DNA from: Paroedura picta
Lineage: Eukaryota > Chordata > Lepidosauria > Squamata > Gekkonidae
Direction of reading: 5' to 3'
Length of the DNA: 64,000 bases
Assembly (NCBI RefSeq): GCF_049243985.1
Contig: NC_135376.1
Span: 27,524,001-27,588,000 of the forward strand
Shown here: positions 58,901 through 64,000 of the stretch, in pieces
Layout of the letters: every line of letters starts with the position of its first letter
Numbering within the stretch: the stretch's first letter is position 1
Position numbers and translations under genes: made by a program
The notes under the pieces: generated by a model
Told to the model about the DNA's origin: nothing
Databases searched by the model: none
The model's input: only the letters and a program-made list of their open reading frames with translations

Positions 58901-61175
58901 TACTTTGTTGTTTTAGAAGTATTTTTACTTGGCTTAACTGCTATGTTGAAAACTTGGTGGACCCAAATCCCATGTAAAACCACACAGCATGGATAATATT
59001 CCTCACCCTTAAAGACATGAACACATTCTGCTATTCTTAAAATGTCATTGTATAATATGCACTACAAAACAGCTATTGTAGAGAGACATACTTATGTTTT
59101 GGTTGGGGGTGTTGCTATAATGGCCACACAGCACCACTTCTCTCTCTCAGTTAGCAGAAGGCAGTCACGCACTTGCAGACTGGGTAATGGTCCCAAGCTT
59201 TGTAAAGGGCTGGAAGGGTTGGGCTTACCTTTCATAGCTCTGTAATATGTTAGCTCTTTTGCTTAGTGGCAAGTATACATGTATGCATATATCTCATCAC
59301 ATGCAAGGACCCCTCTCTCATACTGCATGTATACTTCCCCTCTGCTCTCTGCACACTTGTTAACTTGAACAGTGCTTTTGGTTTTTTCTAAAATCCAAAC
59401 AATCTAAAATCTAGGTTTCTTTGCCAGCTACTGCATTCAAAAAGAGTGATCTAAAAACCCCTCTTAGTAAAAACTAGTATTTTTAAAGGGAATATCTGAT
59501 TTAGCTCATGAAACTAATTCCAAAACGCAGACCCCATTGTTCCTGATGGTATAAGGGACATTATCTGTGATATTATCATAGCACACCTTATTGCTAAGCT
59601 TTTTCATTCTGAACTCTTTTACAGGTACTTCAGATTAGCTTGAACCTTCAGGTTAATGGCACAGCCATGGGCACCTACATGGTCCCACTGTATGCAATAT
59701 ATTCACAGAGAGCAGTATTTCTTCATCTCCTCCCCACTAACAGCTTTCCTGTCCTAGAGATTTGCCACTCATCAGCAAGATACATGGGACGGAATCTCAA
59801 GAGATTCTCCCAAAACTTCAGTTCACCATCATTTTGATTCTGGACCAGTCAAATTCTGGACACCACTATACAACAGTGTGATTGACACATGGACAGCACC
59901 CTATACCAAAACTCCACTTCCAGATACCAATATGAACACATCATATAATCTTTATTCTATAGCTAAGCACTATCTTACAATTGCAGCTACATCAATTCTG
60001 TGGACCCAATGAAGTGAATAAACAGGATGGAAAAGGCAAACTGGTACCCTCTATAAGACAAGCCCCAAAGAGATAATAAAACACCATCGGTTCTCATACA
60101 CAAGTTTCCAGTTCAAAATAGTCCAAGATAACAATGATCTACAGCCTATCCTTTCTGTCTCAGGTCTTGGATAGCAGGCCTGTCCTTTCATAGAGACATC
60201 ATTGAACTAAAAGAGTTTCTTGGCCATTTAACAGACTGAAGACATGATAATGCAGCAAGCCAAGATATCAAACTTAGACCCTGTGTAGTCACTCAGACAA
60301 TATTCTTACAGGAACTTATAACATGAACAATATTATCTTAAGCTTATCCATCTGCTCATCCTCCAATGCTTTCCTGCTTTCTATGCAGAAAAAATAGTTC
60401 AGTTCCCTGTTCAAAGAATAAATGGATACAAATTAAAAGAGGGAAAACAGTTCAGTCTTCAGACATTTCAGAAATACTAAAACAGCATAATTCAAAGTGC
60501 CCCAGAAAATTAAGCAAACCCATATCTTTGTAAATGGATGCCAACGGGCTGGAAAACAACACAACTCTGAGTTCTTTTAACTTGGAATGTTGATAGTTTA
60601 GTAATTAAGTCAGTGGAAGTTGTCATAATCACATACGTTCTGGAGTGAGGTAATGCACATACTCAAAAGCCAATTTCTCATCTCCATGTAGGTTTCTGCA
60701 TGCTGCAAGAGTACCTTTTACAATTTAGGTGATACTGGTTTAAAGCCAGCATAAACTTTGCAGGAATTTAGGACCAGCTTGCAATAAATTGGGGACAGGG
60801 AGCTGAACTCTTAAATTTACAAATATGAGCCTCTTTTCATTCTGAACTTCGATGCTGTTACTATTCATAAAAATTGAAAAGTTATTGCATCTCATACTTT
60901 TGAGATTACTACAGTATGAAGTACCAGTATGCAGCTGCCATAATGTAATACCTCTGTATGTTTACAGTGCCACATGAGGCTATTATATTGGCAGTCTTTC
61001 TAAAAACCTTGTTTTAACTTACGAGGTTTGCAACATCTTGAGGACTTAACTGAATTCCCCAGACACAGAGCTCCTTTCCCAACCGATAACGTTCATCTCG
61101 AATAGTCCTTAGCAAAGGAGTTAGAGAAACTGGCTTCAGGTTTTTCAATGAAGTCTCAGCGTTGGCAAGCACAAA
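49931..61175 (-). CDS. Unrecognised leucine-rich-repeat protein, partial gene of 8-9 exons
   Basis: Exons 61023-61175, 58683-58831, 58085-58225, 57596-57744, 55206-55316, 53939-54071, 52655-52761, 51618-51730 and a candidate last exon 49931-49942 join in frame (phases 0,2,2,1,1,2,1,0) into 355 residues plus stop, N-terminus missing. At least five repeats fit the ribonuclease-inhibitor LRR type, for example LSSLVLDYSRCGDDG, LLDLSLCYCNLG, CNLYINGNNLQCVGATKLL, WLTKLYLADNAIDN and LVEIDINGNAIGEQC. Between the third and fourth repeat sits an insert of about 65 residues ending in a lysine-rich run (229-242). The C-terminus is polylysine. LRRC71-type axonemal proteins also have a charged insert among LRRs (from memory), but I see no real sequence match. 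No signal peptide or membrane segment is visible. Function unknown. Confidence 0.85.
50543..51225 (+). mobile_element. Bov-B LINE, 5'-truncated, with open ORF2 end
   Basis: An uninterrupted frame at 50612-51217 (201 codons) encodes the end of the Bov-B (RTE clade) polyprotein: TDFIFLGSKITADGDCSKEI, TLPTKVRLVKAMVFPVAIYG, ESWTIRKAERQRIEAFELWC, KYFGHLMRRKDSLEKSLMLG and RRRGRQRMRWLDGVTE. It is flanked by aggtaaatttt at 50532-50542 and 51226-51236, a perfect 11-bp duplication. It ends in ataacaacaa. It lies antisense inside the putative last intron of the LRR gene. The intact frame suggests a recent insertion, but a 5'-truncated copy cannot move by itself. Confidence 0.95.
51618..51730 (-). CDS. 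LRR gene exon (seen as number 8)
   Basis: Acceptor tctctgcag, donor gtattt (weak). Two bases complete Glu 315, then residues 316-352: QMPCLKIKITPQISSEIFQE, IFRNCTKLSP, then T and six lysines. The first part is a degenerate final LRR. Reading past the donor stays open to 51534, so an unspliced form would add about 27 hydrophobic residues. Confidence 0.8.
52043..52606. mobile_element. hAT-like element, decayed
   Basis: Left end caaccattctcaacaggagc and right end (reverse complement cagccactctcaaccttttg) fit the hAT family with cagtggttctcaacc ends. The flanking 8-mers do not match. The 65-codon minus frame inside has no match I recognise. It ends 48 bases before an LRR exon. Confidence 0.5.
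52655..52761 (-). CDS. LRR gene exon (seen as number 7)
   Basis: Acceptor taatcacag, donor gtgggg. Encodes residues 280-314: LIKSSKHLVEIDINGNAIGE, then QCAVQILEALKDRKK. HLVEIDINGNAIG is a clear LRR strand and asparagine ladder position. Phases 2 in and 1 out match the neighbours. Confidence 0.88.
53374..53569 (+). mobile_element. Mariner-like MITE copy, TA target duplication
   Basis: Ends ggaatgccagc and ctagcaaccc are inverted; TA flanks at 53372-53373 and 53570-53571. Interior carries ctccaggtgggacctgggga and ctatggcattatgtccc. Confidence 0.7.
53939..54071 (-). CDS. LRR gene exon (seen as number 6)
   Basis: Acceptor cttgcag, donor gtaagg. Encodes residues 236-278: VKKKSKKSDPGPWLTKLYLA, DNAIDNRLNQTEESITEF and IQLLS. 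The lysine-rich insert ends here and the repeats resume with WLTKLYLADNAID. Confidence 0.88.
54447..54627. mobile_element. GACC-type MITE, 181 bp, TAC duplication
   Basis: Ends gaccgtttatgcactgg and (reverse complement) gagcgtttatgcactgg match at 16 of 17 positions. TAC flanks both sides (54444-54446 and 54628-54630). The reverse-oriented relative at 61632-61802 shares ggtttcatgccgagctgcag. Confidence 0.75.
55206..55316 (-). CDS. LRR gene exon (seen as number 5), charged insert
   Basis: Acceptor attttcag, donor gtacaa. Encodes residues 199-234: ATKDAGIHSKVAGRNVISKT, then NMAITLESTEKKKKRK. No LRR consensus here; this is the linker that splits the repeat array and could be a nuclear-localisation or polyanion-binding stretch (inference). 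Confidence 0.82.
56217..56942 (+). mobile_element. L2/CR1-clade LINE 3' end, well preserved
   Basis: A 93-codon frame (56355-56636) reads VITFKAIRNLGPVYLRNRLS, then LLVVPGPREARL, RAFSILAPTWWNELPKEIRA and FHRACKRELLRQAF, the typical C-terminus of L2/CR1-clade ORF2. It is followed by the gtaaactgccctgagccttc tail and an aaat microsatellite. The preceding part has CCA-GTT-like pieces of the HWLPV region. Confidence 0.75.
57596..57744 (-). CDS. LRR gene exon (seen as number 4)
   Basis: Acceptor gtatcacag, donor gtcaga (weak but phase-consistent). Encodes residues 149-197: NLYINGNNLQCVGATKLLKP, IAEYAESFGQERQ, then ANTLLDSNNSAYQMTA. Residues 148-175 form a textbook RI-type LRR; the rest starts the linker. 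Confidence 0.86.
58085..58225 (-). CDS. LRR gene exon (seen as number 3)
   Basis: Acceptor cttcacag, donor gtaagt. Encodes residues 102-147: CGDDGVKKLISGLDGNTKLL, DLSLCYCNLGPESGSPLG, TIITQTAI. The repeat LLDLSLCYCNLG fits the RI-type consensus with Cys at the asparagine position. Confidence 0.9.
58683..58831 (-). CDS. LRR gene exon (seen as number 2)
   Basis: Acceptor atatttag, donor gtgggc. Encodes residues 52-100: AILLELDGCTTYPFSKLEIN, HTELDLWSMERLGVALPYSN, LSSLVLDYS. Two LRR strands are visible (FSKLEINHTELD and LSSLVLDYSR). The codon AG|A bridges to the next exon as Arg 101. Confidence 0.88.
59625..60445 (+). mobile_element. Penelope-like fragment, decayed
   Basis: Contains LQVNGTAMGTYMVPLYAIY, the conserved Penelope reverse-transcriptase motif, followed by diverged downstream pieces. 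It is broken and old. It resembles but does not duplicate 30640-32105. Confidence 0.6.
61023..61175 (-). CDS. LRR gene exon (first one visible)
   Basis: Acceptor attccctag, donor gtaagt, 153 nt, phase 0 at both ends; only one of three frames is open. Encodes FVLANAETSLKNLKPVSLTP, LLRTIRDERYRLGKELCVWG, IQLSPQDVANL. This is a charged helical lead-in to the repeats. An acceptor precedes it, so at least one more 5' exon exists; I found none before the right edge. Confidence 0.85.
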
Positions 61176-61554
61176 CTAGGGAATGAAAAAAAGCCCTAGT
61201 GACAAAATTACTATTTAAAAAACCGCTTTCATTAGCAAAAAATGTGCCCCATAATTGTGGGAAGATATAAAATATTTTTTTATTCATTCATTCAGCTTCT
61301 ATACTGCCCCTCAGTATATCTTGGCGCGGTATTAGAGAAACAAATAGAATACCTGCATGTGGGAGATACAAATAATAACTTGAGATTCAAATTATTTTAC
61401 ACCATAGTAATAAGACAATCAGAAAATACACCAGCTAAAATCACAAAGTTACATGACTCATAAGCTAAAAAATTAATTCCCCCTATGTATGTGATGCTGG
61501 AGTTAATGGACGATTGGTCTGATCCAGCAAGAGGGCTGGATCCTATAATTTGCA

Positions 61555-61930
61555 AACATAAGAAGAGCATGCTGGATTAGACCAATGCTTCATCTAGTCT
61601 AGCATCCTGTTTCACACAGTGGCCAGCTATGGACGGTTTACACACTGGGAAATTCACTGCCCCAGCTCCCGTGCATCTTGGGCGGATGAGGCATACCGGG
61701 CCAAATGCTCCCCCATGTGGGTGCAGGAAAAGGTGGGACAACCTGCCATAACTAAAACTTCAGCCTGCAGCCCGGCATGAAACCTCCAGTGTGTAAATGG
61801 TCATGGAGAGGAAAGAAGACATAGAGGTTCTCCCCTTCAGCTTCATCCCAGCAGTGAGATAAAACTTTTTACTGTCACTGGGTATGGAGGCTCCCTTCAG
61901 TCACATGGCTAGTGTCCTCTGTGACCTGCC
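61555..61930 (+). repeat. Interspersed repeat interrupted by a GACC-type MITE
   Basis: gctggattagaccaatgctt, then tctagtctagcatcctgttt and cacagtggccagct, is a common squamate repeat of uncertain class. The element at 61632-61802 sits inside it with a 3-bp duplication. Confidence 0.5.
61632..61802. mobile_element. GACC-type MITE, 171 bp, ATG duplication
   Basis: Left end gacggtttacacactgg and right end (reverse complement gaccatttacacactgg) are inverted; ATG flanks both sides (61629-61631 and 61803-61805). Same family as 54447-54627, opposite orientation. Confidence 0.75.
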
Positions 61931-62705
61931 AGGTTCAATTTATGTTTCGTGATGTGCCTCATTTGTGAACCATGGACTATCATGCATTTTTAGAAACCAC
62001 ATGAATTGGCTCAGTTTGTGAGGTTTATTACATGATAGAATGGATCCTATGCACCCTAAAGACATCAGACTCACAGAAGATCTCTAACTGCTTGTCCTCT
62101 ACTCATCTTCCAAGTTTTGTGAGGATTGAATTAACAAGATCTGAGTTCTAGCCCCCCCCCCAAAGAAGGTGCCCCCAGGGAAGTGCTTTTGGGGAAAATG
62201 ACAGCCTGCCTCCAAAATTGGAAGGCATGTAGAGGAGTATCTGAGGGAGTTTTGGATCTCTAATTTGCATAAGATGAATTCTATACATCCTTGAACCACT
62301 TGCCAAAATGACCACAGTTTAGGAATTCTGTGCAAGATAGTGATATAAAAGTCACAGGGGACCGCCCACCCCCATGGATGCTCCTCCACATGCCCTCCAA
62401 ATTGTTGCTTTGAAATTATATAACAATTTTGATCTCTGCTCATGAACCTACAAAAACTTCCATGAACAGCCTGAAAGTTCATGGAAAGTTTGCTGCAGGT
62501 GGCCTGTCACAAACTTGACTTTGCAAAGTCCAAACTGGCCAAAATTCATAATGAACTTTAGCCTGTGAACTGATGCATGCCTATCCATAATAGTAACCAA
62601 GGAGAACCTCCACATTCAGGAGCACTTGTCCTTTGAATCCCAGAGCCAGAAAGCAACATCAGAGGAAGGCCTAGCCCTCTATGCTCTGTTGATGGTTATC
62701 TAGAG

Positions 62706-63119
62706 CAGTAGTCCGCAACCTTTCAGCGGCCGTGGACCACTGTGATGGGGTGGGGGGAGAGAGTGACCCGGGGCCCCACGCACGCGTGGGAGCCCCGTCG
62801 CGCGGACTTGCTGTGCGTGCGCGTTTGCGTCCAGTGGGGTGCAAATGTGCATGAGCGGCAGCGCTGCATATGCACGGACTTGCCGTGCGTGCACGTTTGT
62901 GGTCCCGCCGGACGCAAACGTGCACGCGTGGCAAATCCGCACATGCGTGTTTGCGTCACTGGCATGCCGGCGACCGCGGCTCCTGGCTGGGCCGCAAGCT
63001 AATTGGCTGCTTCGGGGGCCGATTTGCTCGCAGCCTGGCAAGCTTCTCACTGCAGGGGGGGCGGGAAGGGGGAGCCGCGGCCCAGCACCGGACCGTGGCC
63101 CGGGGGTTGGGGACCACTG
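62706..63119 (+). mobile_element. hAT element, 414 bp, CpG-rich interior
   Basis: Ends cagtagtccgcaacc and ggttggggaccactg are imperfect inverted repeats; atctagag flanks both sides exactly (62698-62705 and 63120-63127). Relative of 47347-47675. The middle (62790-62960) has CpG-dense repeated motifs such as gacttgccgtgcgtgcacg in direct and partly inverted copies. No transposase is encoded. Confidence 0.88.
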
Positions 63120-63151
63120 ATCTAGAGGAATGGGATAGTCACTATTGAAAA

Positions 63152-63473
63152 CAGCTCGCTCAACCTTTTTTAGCATTAAGAATTCCCTGAAACATTTTTC
63201 AGGCTTTAAAGTAGTGTGATTGTGTAGAATATGGTTGGGAGGCATAGCTGTGTACATGCCCACCCAGGACCTCTCCCCTTCCTACCCTCTCCAGGCCCAT
63301 TATTGGCCATTGGGGAGTGGTGGGGTAGCATGATCATATATTGTCATATTGCCCCATAAATGTTTAACAAGTTTAAAAAATATATTAAAAATTAACTCCC
63401 ACCTATTCAGGAAAGCCTTCCAGGACCACCAAGAAACCCCAGGATTTCATGAAACCCTGACTGAGAAAGCCTG
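63152..63473 (-). mobile_element. hAT-type MITE, 322 bp, reverse orientation
   Basis: Third copy of the 21172/26562 family. On the minus strand it starts caggctttctcagtcagggt and contains gaaatcctggggtttcttgg. Flanks attgaaaa and atccaaaa match at 6 of 8 bases. Confidence 0.75.
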
Positions 63474-64000
63474 ATCCAAAATAATTTGGTACTGATCCAA
63501 GTTATAATGGATCCTTGTGTCTAATATAGCTGAGGGTATCTTTCAACATATGAACTGCATAAATGTTCTTCTCATCACAGCTCAGAGTATTTTTCATTAC
63601 CATGATGAATTTTTATATTACATAGTGCTGTAGGATTTGAAAATGTCAAAATCTTGTGTAGATATACCAGTCCTCTTTAAACTCAATTTTAGCAGCTCTA
63701 TTTACATTTTATAATAACCAGCAGACAAATGTTAAGCCTGAATCATAATAATCACATTTATCAGGCAAGAGACTTGTTTCTTGGACTTCATTGTAGTAAT
63801 ACCTGTTTATTTAAACTAATGATCTCATGGAATCTGATCTCAGGCAAACATATTATGGTTAAACCAGAGGCAAGGTCTGGGAGAAGAATCCAAATCATAG
63901 TTCATATAACTGTTCACATTTAAAGGAGAGGGTGGGGAGTGGGTGGGGATTTACTGGGAGTGGCAAAAAGTGAAAGTGGCAACCATACACTTGGTGCTGC

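Larger units (their letters stand above)
61176..64000. other. Right end of window: upstream intron or flank of the LRR gene, repeats
   Basis: Holds an interspersed repeat with a MITE inside it (61555-61930), two adjacent hAT elements (62706-63473) and plain AT-rich sequence. No additional exon could be supported at 63480-64000. Confidence 0.5.

Noticed and set aside
62700-63263. Minus-strand frame of 187 codons and overlapping frames
   Set aside because: Lie across the CpG-rich hAT element; no transposase motifs.

Overview
This window is from a squamate reptile nuclear genome (lizard or snake). Vertebrate genes with long introns sit among squamate-type repeats: a Sauria SINE with a 13-bp target-site duplication, Bov-B LINE pieces, a CR1 3' end, L2-type LINE tails, Penelope-like fragments and many hAT, mariner-like and other MITEs. 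I cannot name the species.

Three protein-coding genes are visible, all on the minus strand. GRK7, the cone visual-pigment kinase, occupies 4215-38389 as four exons that join exactly into 543 residues ending in a CLLL prenylation motif. RNF7 (RBX2/SAG, the RING subunit of cullin-5 ubiquitin ligases) occupies 42127-46287 as three exons that join into 114 residues, starting inside a CpG island. From memory, human 3q23 has the order RASA2-RNF7-GRK7-ATP1B3 on one strand, so this is conserved vertebrate synteny. Upstream of RNF7, at 49931-61175, lies a third multi-exon gene that I assembled by hand. Eight internal exons and a candidate tiny last exon keep phase throughout and encode at least 352-355 residues of a ribonuclease-inhibitor-type leucine-rich-repeat protein. 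It has a lysine-rich insert between repeats and a polylysine C-terminus. I do not recognise this protein and recall no LRR gene at this place in human. Its 5' end is not visible and probably lies beyond the right edge.

Layout: 1-4214, GRK7 3' flank with SINE and MITEs; 4215-38389, GRK7, mostly a 9.4-kb and a 22.6-kb intron full of repeats; 38390-42126, intergenic; 42127-46287, RNF7; 45690-46620, CpG island; 46620-49930, several nested DNA-transposon insertions; 49931-61175, LRR gene with a young-looking Bov-B insertion in its putative last intron; 61176-64000, repeats, including two hAT elements placed almost end to end.

The points most worth following up are the unrecognised LRR gene; loss in GRK7 of the serine that matches the reported PKA site Ser36 of human GRK7; a MITE family with GACC-type ends and three different 3-bp target duplications; and a 1.1-kb TAA-flanked element that split an older SINE. 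All family assignments are by eye and memory; no database search was run.
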